A stretch of DNA of 23,914 bases from assembly GCA_910580005.1 (NCBI GenBank), contig CAJTXH010000031.1:1-23914 (forward strand), read 5' to 3'. The notes under the pieces are model-generated. The model was not told the origin of the DNA. It saw nothing but the letters and a program-made list of their open reading frames with translations, and did no database searches. Origin of the DNA: an uncultured Lachnospiraceae bacterium. GTDB lineage: Bacteria; Bacillota; Clostridia; Lachnospirales; Lachnospiraceae. Below are positions 6,664 to 15,245 of this stretch, piece by piece (positions within the stretch are counted from its first letter, which is position 1; every line of letters starts with the position of its first letter). A program made the position numbers and the translations under genes.

Positions 6664-8568
6664 TTAATCTGCTGCCTTGTCTTTATGCATGGAGAAATAT
6701 ATAAGTGTTGCAAGAAGCAGTATAAAGAATATAATTCCTCCTGCATTACCAAGTATTTTTCCAAGATTAATAAATCCTGCAACTGTACCATCCTTAAAAG
6801 GTATAATTGCAAGTATAGCCAGCAGTATGCCTACAAGACCTTCACCAGCAATAAGCCCGGAACTGTATAAAATACCATTTTCAATAATGGATTTGCGTTC
6901 ATTGTCTGAATTGCATTTCTTTTTGTTTTCTAAGAACCAGCGTATTACACCGCCTATAAATATAGGTGATGAAAGATGTATAGGAAGATAAAGCCCTATG
7001 GCAACTGGCAATATAGGAAGCCCGAGTATTTCTATGGCAACAGCAATACCAATGCCGCAGAATACCAGCCCCCAAGGCAGTGAACCACCCATAACGCCTT
7101 CTACTACAAGTTTCATAAGAGATGCCTGAGGTGCAGGAAGTTCTTTAGAACTATAACCCCATGCGCTGTCCAGAAGATACATTATGCCACCTATTGCAAG
7201 ACCTGATATTACTGCACCAATTAATTCACCAATCTGCTGGCGTACAGGTGTTGCACCTACTATATAACCAGTCTTTAAATCCTGTGAAGTATCACCTGCC
7301 ATTGCTGCAACAATACATATAACTGTACCAATGCATATAGCTGATGCCATTCCTTTATATCCGCCAGTGCCTGTAGCCTTTAAGGTGGCAGTTGCAATAA
7401 GCAGGGTTGCTATTGCCATGCCTGATACGGGGTTGTTAGAAGAACCAACAAGCCCTACCATGCGGCTTGATACTGTGGCAAAGAAAAAGCCGAATATTAC
7501 AATTATCAAAGCTCCAAGGAAACTAATAGGAACTGATGGCATAATCCATATTATAATAGCTATGGCAAGTGCCCCGCCAATAACAAAAGGCATAGGCAGG
7601 TCTCTATTTGTACGCATGATTTCTGTTTCTTTATGTCCAAATCCTGTTATTGCCTTGCTAAATGTTTTAATTATTGTTGGAAGTGTTTTAAAAAGGCTTA
7701 TAATACCCCCGGCAGCAACTGCACCTGCACCGATATAGCGTACATAACTGCTCCATATTTCATTAGCAGACATTTCACTGATTATTTTATCAGAAGGTGC
7801 TATAAGCGCATCTGCCCCAAACAGTGCTATAAGAGGCATAATCACAAACCATGCAATAATACCACCAGAAAACATATAGCCAGCTATCTTAATCCCACAG
7901 ATATAACCAACACCAGCAAGTGCAGGGAGTACATCTATGCCAAAGCCTGAACCTTTAAATTTTTTAATTTCCCAGTGGGTCTCAGAAGGAAAAAGGCAGA
8001 GCCCGTCAGCTATAAATTTATAGGCTGCAGCAATTCCAAGCCCTGAAAATACAATTTTTGATTTAGAGCCGCCGCTCTCACCAGCAAGAAGGACTTCTGC
8101 ACAGGCTGTACCTTCTGGAAATGGAAGGGTGCCATGTTCTTCCACAATAAGCGCTGTACGTAGCGGAACCATAAAAAGAACCCCAAGCAGGCCGCCACAA
8201 ATTGTAATAGCAGCTATTTCAAGAAAATGGGGTGCAGATACTGAACTGTTCTCTTCTGCCCACATAAAAAGTGCCGGGAGTGTAAATATTGCGCCAGCAG
8301 CAAGGGACTCACCAGCAGAGCCGATGGTCTGTACCATATTGTTTTCAAGAATGGAATCCTTTTTTAAAATCTTCCGTATAATACCCATGGAAACAACTGC
8401 TGCGGGTATTGATGCTGATACAGTCATTCCCACACGTAGTCCAAGGTATGCATTAGCGCCGCCAAAAATAACAGCAAGAAGTGCTCCAAGGATTACAGAG
8501 GTAATTGTAAATTCAGGCATTACCTTATCAGCTGGAACATATGGTTTGAAAGTCTTGTTATTTGCCAT
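6664..8568 (-). CDS. OPT-family oligopeptide transporter
   Basis: This encodes a polytopic secondary transporter of the oligopeptide transporter (OPT) family, which imports small peptides by coupling to an ion gradient. About 634 residues are almost entirely hydrophobic segments joined by short loops. Family landmarks include GGANAYLGLRVGMTVSASIPA near the N-terminus, the GTLPFPEGTACAEVLLAG stretch and GDTSQDLKTGYIVGATP. I start the gene at 8568 (MANNKTFKPY) because GAGGAT lies just upstream of that ATG. The earlier in-frame ATG at 8580 would sit on the ribosome binding site itself and adds only MRIK. It heads an operon with the PqqD-like gene and pepD, giving peptide uptake followed by hydrolysis. 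Members of this family can also carry metal chelates, but the pepD neighbour favours peptides. Confidence 0.92.
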   Translation of the reverse strand: MANNKTFKPYVPADKVMPEFTITSVILGALLAVIFGGANAYLGLRVGMTVSASIPAAVVSMGIIRKILKKDSILENNMVQTIGSAGESLAAGAIFTLPALFMWAEENSSVSAPHFLEIAAITICGGLLGVLFMVPLRTALIVEEHGTLPFPEGTACAEVLLAGESGGSKSKIVFSGLGIAAAYKFIADGLCLFPSETHWEIKKFKGSGFGIDVLPALAGVGYICGIKIAGYMFSGGIIAWFVIMPLIALFGADALIAPSDKIISEMSANEIWSSYVRYIGAGAVAAGGIISLFKTLPTIIKTFSKAITGFGHKETEIMRTNRDLPMPFVIGGALAIAIIIWIMPSVPISFLGALIIVIFGFFFATVSSRMVGLVGSSNNPVSGMAIATLLIATATLKATGTGGYKGMASAICIGTVICIVAAMAGDTSQDLKTGYIVGATPVRQQIGELIGAVISGLAIGGIMYLLDSAWGYSSKELPAPQASLMKLVVEGVMGGSLPWGLVFCGIGIAVAIEILGLPILPVAIGLYLPIHLSSPIFIGGVIRWFLENKKKCNSDNERKSIIENGILYSSGLIAGEGLVGILLAILAIIPFKDGTVAGFINLGKILGNAGGIIFFILLLATLIYFSMHKDKAAD

Positions 8569-8661
8569 TTTAATCCTCATTTCTGTGCTGCAGGCTGGAA
8601 GATATTTGTAAAAATTAATTCTGTGGCAGCAGCACTTTTCACAGGATTAAAAATATTAATA

Positions 8662-8691
8662 ATTATAACATAATTTGTCAGTATTTTACAA
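8662..8691 (-). promoter_or_regulatory. Promoter of the OPT-pqqD-pepD operon
   Basis: On the minus strand, TTGTAA (8686-8691), an 18-base spacer and a consensus TATAAT (8662-8667) lie about 95 bases before the OPT start. This gives a leader of about 85 bases with no obvious riboswitch. The rest of the 350-base gap (8581-8930) is AT-rich and otherwise holds only the asparaginase-side promoter candidate and a weak inverted repeat. Confidence 0.5.
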
Positions 8692-8794
8692 TATGGGGAT
8701 AATATAAAGACACCTCTTATACTTATTGCCATAAATTTAATATCTGTATTAGTTGCTTTTTAATTTTGGTTTTTCAGGATTATTGTTTGTAAGT

Positions 8795-8867
8795 ACAAGC
8801 ATAATATTCAAAGAAAAAACAATGTTTTCAAAAATGCTTGTTTCATAATAACTTGCATGGATATAAT
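8795..8867 (+). promoter_or_regulatory. Candidate promoter/operator of the asparaginase-like operon
   Basis: TTGTTT (8838-8843), an 18-base spacer and TATAAT (8862-8867) precede the asparaginase-like gene by about 65 bases. An 8-base perfect inverted repeat, ACAAGCAT (8795-8802) and ATGCTTGT (8834-8841), ends within the -35 box, so a regulator binding there could affect transcription. Both the promoter and the operator readings are tentative. Confidence 0.35.
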
Positions 8868-8930
8868 ATATTGTGATAATATTAGAGCATGTCAAAGGAT
8901 GCATTTTAATATTAATATGGAGGACTGCTT

Positions 8931-9968
8931 ATGCTAATATTACTGGTTTTTACAGGAGGTACTATAGGAAGTACAGAGAATAGCGGTTTTGTGTCACCTG
9001 ACTTGAAGAAACCATATAAGCTGATGGATTTATATAAAGAACGTGCTGGAAAAGAGGCTGGTGATGTTAATTTTGAAGTTTTAATCCCATACCAGACACT
9101 TAGCGAAAATATTGACTGTAATAATTTCAGGATTTTAGCAGAATGTCTGGAAGATATACAGACAGATATGTATGACGGGATAATAATAACGCATGGCACA
9201 GATACGATACAGTATACAGCAGCCTTTGCAGGATATATAATGGATGGCTGTGGATTGCCTGTTGTTTTTGTGTCTGCTAATTATGTGCTTGAGGATGCAC
9301 GTTCAAACGGGCTGGATAATTTTTATTATGCAGTAGAATTTATACGCCAGAAAAAGGGGAAAGGTGTATTTGTTTCTTACCGTAATAGTGGGGATTTTCC
9401 CAGAATACATTATGCAACAAGGCTGGTAATGCACCAGGCGTACAGTGATAATTTATATAGTGTATGTGGTCTGTATTATGGCTGGTTTAATGGCAGTAAG
9501 TTTACCTGCAGGTGTGGTGAAAAACCTGTAAATAATAGTGTCAGTGAAGAAAATATATATAGTGTTAATACATGTATATCAAATGAACCTGTAGTAAGCA
9601 GTTTATCTGGAATAATGGTAGTACATCCATATCCAGGCATGGAATATATAATGCCAGGCAGAAGTATAAAGGCAGTTCTCCATTACACATACCATTCAGG
9701 TACAATATGCAGCAAGCCGGATGTCGTAAAAAAATTTGCGGATTATACAAAGGCAGAAGATATTCCTGTATTTATTACAGGTGCAGGGAACGGGGCGGAT
9801 TATGAGAGCATGAAATGTTATAAGGAATATGGTTTTTATGTTCTTCCAGCTGCTTCTCCTGAAGCAATGTATATTAAATTATGGCTGTGTATTATTAATA
9901 ATAAAAGTACAGGTGAAATAGTAGAAATTATGCAGAGACCACTTGCAAATGATATTGTGGGCAAGTGA
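8931..9968 (+). CDS. Asparaginase-family protein (divergent)
   Basis: The 345-residue protein belongs to the asparaginase/glutaminase fold, which hydrolyses Asn or Gln side-chain amides in the cytoplasm or outside. Visible motifs are FTGGTIGST (first catalytic Thr at residue 8 or 11), HGTDT (88-92, second Thr and Asp) and a C-terminal SPEAMYIKL block. There is no signal peptide, so a cytoplasmic type-I-like enzyme is likely. By eye, the position of the conserved catalytic Lys (as in TTK or VTK of E. coli enzymes) is Arg164 in YATRLVMHQA. That makes the substrate or activity uncertain. GGAGG lies 7 bases before the ATG. It is first in a five-gene plus-strand run, 22 bases before a U32-like gene. 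Confidence 0.8.
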   Translation: MLILLVFTGGTIGSTENSGFVSPDLKKPYKLMDLYKERAGKEAGDVNFEVLIPYQTLSENIDCNNFRILAECLEDIQTDMYDGIIITHGTDTIQYTAAFAGYIMDGCGLPVVFVSANYVLEDARSNGLDNFYYAVEFIRQKKGKGVFVSYRNSGDFPRIHYATRLVMHQAYSDNLYSVCGLYYGWFNGSKFTCRCGEKPVNNSVSEENIYSVNTCISNEPVVSSLSGIMVVHPYPGMEYIMPGRSIKAVLHYTYHSGTICSKPDVVKKFADYTKAEDIPVFITGAGNGADYESMKCYKEYGFYVLPAASPEAMYIKLWLCIINNKSTGEIVEIMQRPLANDIVGK

Positions 9969-9990
9969 AGAAGGAAGGGGGAGTCTGGTT

Positions 9991-10866
9991 ATGGAGAAAA
10001 TTAAATTTTATTTGCCAGATTTTTATAATAAATTTGCTCTAAATGAATTAATAATCAACCTGTTAAATGAATACCCGGAATGTTTTTATGACAATATAGA
10101 AATAGGTGCAGTATATGGATGTTTTCCTGGCTCGCTCTGGAATGGCGGCAGGGTCTGTCCTGGATATGCACGTAAAGAGCAGGTTTTAGCTGTGTTGAAA
10201 GAATATAATGACAGGGGAATACCGTGCAGGTTTACTTTTACTAATTCATTATTAGAGGAAAAACATTTATATGATACATTTTGTAACATGTGCCTGGAAC
10301 TTGCAGATAATGGCATGAATGAGGTGCTTGTAAATTCACCACTGTTAGAAGAATATATCCGGAAAAATTACCCTGGATATAAGGTAATCCTTTCAACAAC
10401 AAGGGAAATAAAAACCATTGAAGGGATTGAAAAAGAAACTTTAAATGATTATTATATTATTGTGCTGGATAAATCATTTAATAATACAGATAAGCTTGTA
10501 CAGCTTAAGGATAAGGGCAGGTATGAAATCCTTGTTGATTCATTTTGCATGGATGCATGTCCAAACAGCACTAAGCATTACAAAGAAGTTTCAAGGGCGC
10601 AGTTAGAATTTGACAGTGCAGATTTCCCAATGTGCCCTGCAATTAACAGGGATTTTTATGAGTTTTTAGCAAATGAAACTTTTATTACAACTGAAGATTT
10701 ATATGGAAAATATTTTCAGATGGGATATAATAAGTTTAAGCTTGATGGAAGGGCATTTAATGTGTATACAGTAATGGAAAGTTATATGTACTATCTTGTA
10801 AAACCTTTGCACAGGGATAAAGTGAGGCTGTCGGTTTTAAAGGCACTTGAACGTCTTGAGAGGTAG
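9991..10866 (+). CDS. U32-peptidase-like protein
   Basis: The 291-residue protein is of uncertain function. The FKLDGR motif near residues 248-253 (U32 proteins have FKIEGR), the preceding ITTEDL stretch and the following VMESYMYYL resemble the U32 'collagenase-like' family. Cysteines 186, 190 and 215 (FCMDACP and MCPA) resemble the iron-sulfur cysteines of UbiU/UbiV and RlhA-type members, although spacing differs and a fourth is not obvious (Cys31, 44, 56, 79, 98 and 101 exist earlier). It could therefore be an Fe-S enzyme acting on RNA or a cofactor rather than a protease. I start at 9991, after an AAGGAAGGGGGAG tract; an earlier in-frame ATG at 9943 lies inside the asparaginase gene. It is co-transcribed with its neighbours. 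Confidence 0.6.
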   Translation: MEKIKFYLPDFYNKFALNELIINLLNEYPECFYDNIEIGAVYGCFPGSLWNGGRVCPGYARKEQVLAVLKEYNDRGIPCRFTFTNSLLEEKHLYDTFCNMCLELADNGMNEVLVNSPLLEEYIRKNYPGYKVILSTTREIKTIEGIEKETLNDYYIIVLDKSFNNTDKLVQLKDKGRYEILVDSFCMDACPNSTKHYKEVSRAQLEFDSADFPMCPAINRDFYEFLANETFITTEDLYGKYFQMGYNKFKLDGRAFNVYTVMESYMYYLVKPLHRDKVRLSVLKALERLER

Positions 10867-10893
10867 GGCAATAACATACAAGGCAGGTATATT

Positions 10894-11373
10894 ATGGGAA
10901 AAGAAATTAAAACAAATGCTATGAGGATTCTGGATAAGAATAGAATTAAATATGAATTAAATACATATAACTGTGATAATTTTGTGGATGGAAAATCAAT
11001 AGCAGATATGTTAGGGCAGGATTATAATATTTCATTTAAGACACTAGTGGCAGCTGGCAAGAGCGGGCAGTATTATGTATTTGTTATTCCAGTTGCAGAA
11101 GAACTTGACCTGAAAGTAGCTGCTAAGGAGGCTGGAGAGAAAAATGTTGCCCTGCTCCATGTTAAAGATATTAATAAAGTAACAGGCTATGTAAGGGGCG
11201 GCTGCACACCAGTTGGCATGAAGAAACAATATCCGGTATTTGTACATGAAAGCGCAAAAGGTTCTGAAAGCATTATTATAAGTGGAGGAAGGCTTGGTGC
11301 ACAGATATTTCTTAATCCAGATGATTTAATAAAAGTAACAGGTGGGAAATATGCAGATATAATAGTACATTAA
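10894..11373 (+). CDS. ybaK: Cys-tRNA(Pro)/aminoacyl-tRNA deacylase, YbaK type
   Basis: This is a cytoplasmic trans-editing enzyme of the YbaK/ProX family that removes misattached amino acids, classically Cys, from tRNA(Pro). The 159 residues contain the family features: an SFKTLVAAG segment with the likely catalytic Lys49, FVIPVAEELDLK and the GGCTPVGMKK loop (102-111), then a final SGGRLGAQIFLNPDDL. The length is full. It lies 27 bases after the U32-like gene in the same plus-strand run. The substrate is inferred from the family; related members act on other tRNAs. Confidence 0.9.
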   Translation: MGKEIKTNAMRILDKNRIKYELNTYNCDNFVDGKSIADMLGQDYNISFKTLVAAGKSGQYYVFVIPVAEELDLKVAAKEAGEKNVALLHVKDINKVTGYVRGGCTPVGMKKQYPVFVHESAKGSESIIISGGRLGAQIFLNPDDLIKVTGGKYADIIVH

Positions 11374-11464
11374 TACAACAGTTAATTTATCCGTTTTGCT
11401 ATTTATGCTGGCATTTTTAACTGGCTGGGCTGCCAGATTAATGGCGGCGGAATGGGAGATTATT

Positions 11465-12088
11465 ATGAAAGAACGTGAGCATGTGAGAGGCTGGAAGAAA
11501 CAAACAAATAACAAGTTTTTAAATATGTATGAAGCAGAAGCGGTAGATGCAGATGGCAACAGTTTTCCGTATTATTTTGCTACAAGAAGGGAAGATGGGG
11601 AACTGATGTGCCAGACTGGCAAACTCTGGGCAGAAGGGGCAGTTTTTTATGCAATACTTAAGGATGACCCGTCTAAAATACTGCTTGTAAAACAATACAG
11701 ATATCCAGTTAATGGTTATGTGTATGAACTGCCAGCAGGGCTTATTGACAAAGGGGAAACAGCATGGCAGACTGCAGTAAGGGAGATTAAGGAGGAAACA
11801 GGAATGGATTTTGAACCATTTACAGATTATCCGGACTGCCTTAAAAGACCATTTATACAAAGCCAGGGAATGGCTGATGAATGTGATATTACGGTTTATG
11901 GTTATGCATCAGGCACGCCTTCAACTGAAGGCAATGAGGTAACAGAAGATATAGAGGTTATAATAGCAGATAAAGAAAAAGTTAAAGAGATACTTTCAGA
12001 AGGGTTTGTAACTATAAGGGCGGCATACCTTCTTATGCAGTTTTTAAAAAGCAGCCAGGAAAATCCGTTTGGTTTCCTGGATATATAA
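11465..12088 (+). CDS. NUDIX hydrolase (ADP-ribose pyrophosphatase-like)
   Basis: This is a cytoplasmic NUDIX hydrolase of 207 residues. The Nudix box runs from Gly92 to Met114: GLIDKGE, then seven residues, REIKEETGM with the metal-binding Glu residues. The ELPAG just before the box and the long N-terminal beta region resemble ADP-ribose pyrophosphatases (NudF type), so nucleoside-diphosphate sugars are likely substrates. I choose the ATG at 11465 because GGGAG lies 7 bases upstream and the protein then starts MKEREHVRG. An in-frame ATG at 11396 would add 23 hydrophobic residues with no ribosome binding site. It is fourth in the plus-strand run. Confidence 0.88.
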   Translation: MKEREHVRGWKKQTNNKFLNMYEAEAVDADGNSFPYYFATRREDGELMCQTGKLWAEGAVFYAILKDDPSKILLVKQYRYPVNGYVYELPAGLIDKGETAWQTAVREIKEETGMDFEPFTDYPDCLKRPFIQSQGMADECDITVYGYASGTPSTEGNEVTEDIEVIIADKEKVKEILSEGFVTIRAAYLLMQFLKSSQENPFGFLDI

Positions 12089-12144
12089 TATATCATCCGT
12101 TGTTACTATAATCAGGCCACCAAAGGCAGAATGGGGGATTAGTT

Positions 12145-14178
12145 ATGAAAGCAATCTTGAGAAGATTTATAGCAGTGGCATTGTTATTACAAGTAATAAT
12201 ATGCGTAGCAGGATGTTCCAGTAAACAGGAGAAAAAACCTAAACCAAAGCCACAAGCAACTGCTGCTGTTGATAATGGCAACATAGATGCGCAAGGCAAA
12301 GGTGAGGGGCAGTCTGACAAACCCCTTGTTATAGGCTGCGGCAAACTAAATAAAAAGTTTAACCCGTTTACTGCAAAAAGTGAGGATGATAAACAGGCTG
12401 TCAGCCTGACCCAGTTATACCTTGTATCAAGTGACAGGCAGGGCCAGGTTATATATAAAGGGATTGATGGTGAGGTCAAAACTTATAATGGCAATAATTA
12501 TACTTATTATGGGCCTGCTGATATAGACGTAAAATATAATAAAAGGAAAGATGAGACACGTTATACTATATCGTTGCGTGATGACCTCAGGTTTAGTGAT
12601 GGTGAGCAAATTACAATTGATGATGTGGTTTTTACAATGTATGTTTTATGCGACAAGGATTATAAGGGCAGTTATAAGCTTGGAAAACAGAATATTAAAG
12701 GGCTTTTAAAATACCAGAAAAGTAAAAAAACAAAAAGAATTTCTGGCATAAAGCGTATTGATAATTATAAAATGAGCATTACAACAAATGGTTTCAGCGC
12801 TTCTATGGCAGAAGCACTGAAAATACCAGTCTGCCCGCTGCATTATTATGGAGATACTGGAAAGTATAATTACAATAAGGAAAGGTTTGGGTTTAAGAAA
12901 GGTGATATTTCTGTAATATGTGCCAATAAGACAACGCCGGTAGGGGCAGGACCTTACAGGTTCGTAAAATATGAAGAAAAAATAGCCTATTATGCATCTA
13001 ATGAGATTTATTATAAAGGATGCCCTAAAATTGCATATGTGCAGCTTAAAGAAATGAGAGAGGTTTTAAAAGCAGCACAGGCAAGGATTGACAGGGAGAT
13101 AAAAGAGGTACAAGGAACAGCAGCCACAGGCAATGCAGGAACAATTGAAGAGGCTGTGCTTAACCATAACCCGGAAGCACTTGAAATGACAGAGGGTACA
13201 GTTGATGTTATTAATGCTGTGCTTGATAGTGAGGATATATCATGGGTGGCACATGCTAATTCTAATAATAAAATATCAGGAAACAGGATTGTAACAGATT
13301 TTGTGCCAACAGGGGTTTACCAGTATATCGGGATTAATGCAGAAAATGTTAAAACTGGCAAAAAACCAGGCAGCATGCAGTCAAAAAATCTGCGTAAAGC
13401 ATTTGCTGCTGCATTTAGTGCATTCAGGGACAGCTTATATGATTATTATAAGGACGGGCTGTGTATAATCCAGTATCCATGTTCTTCAGCTTCGTGGCTT
13501 TGTGCAGACAAAAAAGATGCAGATTACAGGCAGGCATATAATAAAGATATAAATGGTGGTTCTATATATAGTGAAGATGATGATGCAGAAAAAAAGTATG
13601 AAGATGTAAAATCTGCTGTACTTTCATATCTTGAGGCAGCAGGGTATACTATAAATGGCATGTCTGTAAGCAGTGCACCTGCTGGTGCAGCTATGAGATA
13701 TTCTATAATTGTAGCAGGAGGAGAAGCTAACCCATTATACCAGCTTGTATCACAGGCAGCAGCTTTGTTCCAGGATATTGGAATGGAGCTTGATATTATA
13801 CAGGCAAATGATGAAAAACTAATTGGAAAAAGAATTGAAAATGGCAGGCTGCAGTTGTGGGCAGGAAAGCATGATACAAATACAGGCAGCAGCTTATATA
13901 AAAGATATGCAGGCAGGGACAGCCTGTTTGGCATTAAAAATAAGAGGCTTGCGGAGCTGGCAGGATTTGCAGACAGACCAGCAAAAGATAAAACCAGGAA
14001 GAAAAGATATAAACGCTTTTATAATAATATACTTGAAATGGCTGTGGAAGTCCCTGTTATTGAACAGCAGGAAGCTCTGTTGTACAGTTCATCAAGAATT
14101 GACACAGACACAATGGCAAAAGATATAACTGTATATTATAGCTGGGTTAATGAAATAGAAAGTGTGGAAATGAAGTAA
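12145..14178 (+). CDS. Extracellular solute-binding lipoprotein, family 5
   Basis: This lipoprotein is of the SBP family 5 that delivers peptides, nickel or other ligands to ABC importers. The signal peptide has a hydrophobic stretch and a lipobox VAGC ending at Cys24, followed by a Lys/Pro-rich linker. The mature part carries the family's PLVIGCGKLNKKFNPF start, the YTISLRDDLRFSDGEQITIDDVVFT block and GAGPYRFVKYE. At 677 residues it is longer than the usual 500-600, with apparent inserts around residues 310-360 and 450-490. No ABC permease or ATPase gene is in the window, so its transporter is elsewhere or it acts as a receptor. It has a GGGGGA ribosome binding site and ends the five-gene run. 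Confidence 0.85.
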   Translation: MKAILRRFIAVALLLQVIICVAGCSSKQEKKPKPKPQATAAVDNGNIDAQGKGEGQSDKPLVIGCGKLNKKFNPFTAKSEDDKQAVSLTQLYLVSSDRQGQVIYKGIDGEVKTYNGNNYTYYGPADIDVKYNKRKDETRYTISLRDDLRFSDGEQITIDDVVFTMYVLCDKDYKGSYKLGKQNIKGLLKYQKSKKTKRISGIKRIDNYKMSITTNGFSASMAEALKIPVCPLHYYGDTGKYNYNKERFGFKKGDISVICANKTTPVGAGPYRFVKYEEKIAYYASNEIYYKGCPKIAYVQLKEMREVLKAAQARIDREIKEVQGTAATGNAGTIEEAVLNHNPEALEMTEGTVDVINAVLDSEDISWVAHANSNNKISGNRIVTDFVPTGVYQYIGINAENVKTGKKPGSMQSKNLRKAFAAAFSAFRDSLYDYYKDGLCIIQYPCSSASWLCADKKDADYRQAYNKDINGGSIYSEDDDAEKKYEDVKSAVLSYLEAAGYTINGMSVSSAPAGAAMRYSIIVAGGEANPLYQLVSQAAALFQDIGMELDIIQANDEKLIGKRIENGRLQLWAGKHDTNTGSSLYKRYAGRDSLFGIKNKRLAELAGFADRPAKDKTRKKRYKRFYNNILEMAVEVPVIEQQEALLYSSSRIDTDTMAKDITVYYSWVNEIESVEMK

Positions 14179-14251
14179 TAAACCAAGGGGATATAAATTA
14201 TGGGCATATTGTAATATGGTATTCTGGTTTAAGGATATGCATAAAATAATG

Positions 14252-14341
14252 AGAGACTGCCGCATTAAGAAAAAATAATACAATATATAACTGTTACAGG
14301 TTTTATATCTTGTATATATTCTGTTTAGTGCGGCAGTTTCT
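14252..14341. terminator. Long inverted repeat between convergent genes
   Basis: Bases 14252-14269 pair with 14324-14341 in 18 consecutive positions, three of them G-T wobbles, around a GC-rich ACTGCCGCA core. The loop is 54 bases and AT-rich. T-rich DNA follows on the plus strand (TTTCTTTTATT) and A-rich DNA precedes it. It lies between the convergent binding-protein and HlyIII genes, so a two-way terminator is likely, though the loop is unusually long. Confidence 0.55.
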
Positions 14342-14350
14342 TTTATTAAG

Positions 14351-15097
14351 TTAAAGCAGATATGTGTATATCATATAGTAATGGCATATACTGCCACCAA
14401 GTACAAATAAGTGGAAAATTTCATGTGAGCCAAAATTCTTATGGAGCTTATTAAATACAGGAAGCTTAAGTGCATATATAACGCCTCCTATTGTATAAAT
14501 AATGCCACCTGCAAGAAGCCACGCAAAAGCTGTTGGGGATATTGCAGTAAAGAGTGGTTTAAATGCAAATATACAGAGCCAGCCCATTAAGATATATATA
14601 GTTGAATTAAGCCATTTTGGTGAGTTAATCCAGAATACAGTAAGTATAAAGCCGCATATTGCCAGCCCCCATATAAGTGCCAGAAGCGGCATGCCTGATG
14701 ATTCAGGGAGTGCCAGCAGGCATATAGGGGTATAAGTCCCTGCAATAAGGAAATAAATCATTATATGGTCAAACTTCTGTAAAATACAGGTTACTTTTTC
14801 CGAAGCGTATATACTATGGTATAAGGTGCTTGCAAGGTATAAAAGTGCCATGCTTATAATAAATACAGCAGATGCAATAACCGGCAGGGAAGCGCCCTTT
14901 CCTGCTGCTTTATATATTAATGGCAAAGAACCAGCAGCGGAGAGCAGTACACCAATAAGATGTGTAAGTGCGCTTCCTGGGTCTTTAAGGAAACTTCTGG
15001 TTTCTGGATTCTGGATTTCTGTTACAATACTTTCGGTTTTCTGGCTGGAAATAGAAATAGTCCCATTAGAATTGGAAAATTTTGAAATTGCTTCCAT
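14351..15097 (-). CDS. Hemolysin III / PAQR-family membrane protein
   Basis: The 248-residue polytopic protein has about seven membrane segments after a cytoplasmic N-terminal region of about 40 residues. It has the conserved PAQR/HlyIII signature: SALTHLIG, TLYHS, FDHIMIYFLIAGTYTPICL and the C-terminal HEIFHLFVLGG, giving the likely metal-binding Ser/His/Asp/His set. Bacterial members are named after a Bacillus cereus haemolysin, but most are probably metal-dependent membrane hydrolases or homeostasis proteins; toxin function should not be assumed. AAGGAGG lies 7 bases before the ATG. It is transcribed alone. Confidence 0.9.
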   Translation of the reverse strand: MEAISKFSNSNGTISISSQKTESIVTEIQNPETRSFLKDPGSALTHLIGVLLSAAGSLPLIYKAAGKGASLPVIASAVFIISMALLYLASTLYHSIYASEKVTCILQKFDHIMIYFLIAGTYTPICLLALPESSGMPLLALIWGLAICGFILTVFWINSPKWLNSTIYILMGWLCIFAFKPLFTAISPTAFAWLLAGGIIYTIGGVIYALKLPVFNKLHKNFGSHEIFHLFVLGGSICHYYMIYTYLL

Positions 15098-15245
15098 GTG
15101 TTGTCCTCCTTATAAAATTAGTATTAAATTGTAGTATTTAACCAAAATTGTTCTTTTTGTATCTGTATGTATATGATATGATACTTAATAGAAAATTATT
15201 AGCTATATGTACATTATATAGGATGGAATAATATTACATGTAGTT

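Noticed and set aside
6269..8568. A RiPP biosynthesis cluster around the PqqD-like gene
   Set aside because: No radical-SAM enzyme, precursor peptide, cyclase or export gene is present in the surrounding sequence.
8581..8930. A riboswitch or small gene in the 350-base divergent gap
   Set aside because: Only promoter-like boxes and a weak 8-base inverted repeat are visible; no known riboswitch core or plausible frame with a ribosome binding site was found.
14351..15097. A haemolytic toxin
   Set aside because: The name hemolysin III is historical; the sequence is a PAQR-type membrane protein and gives no evidence of toxin activity.
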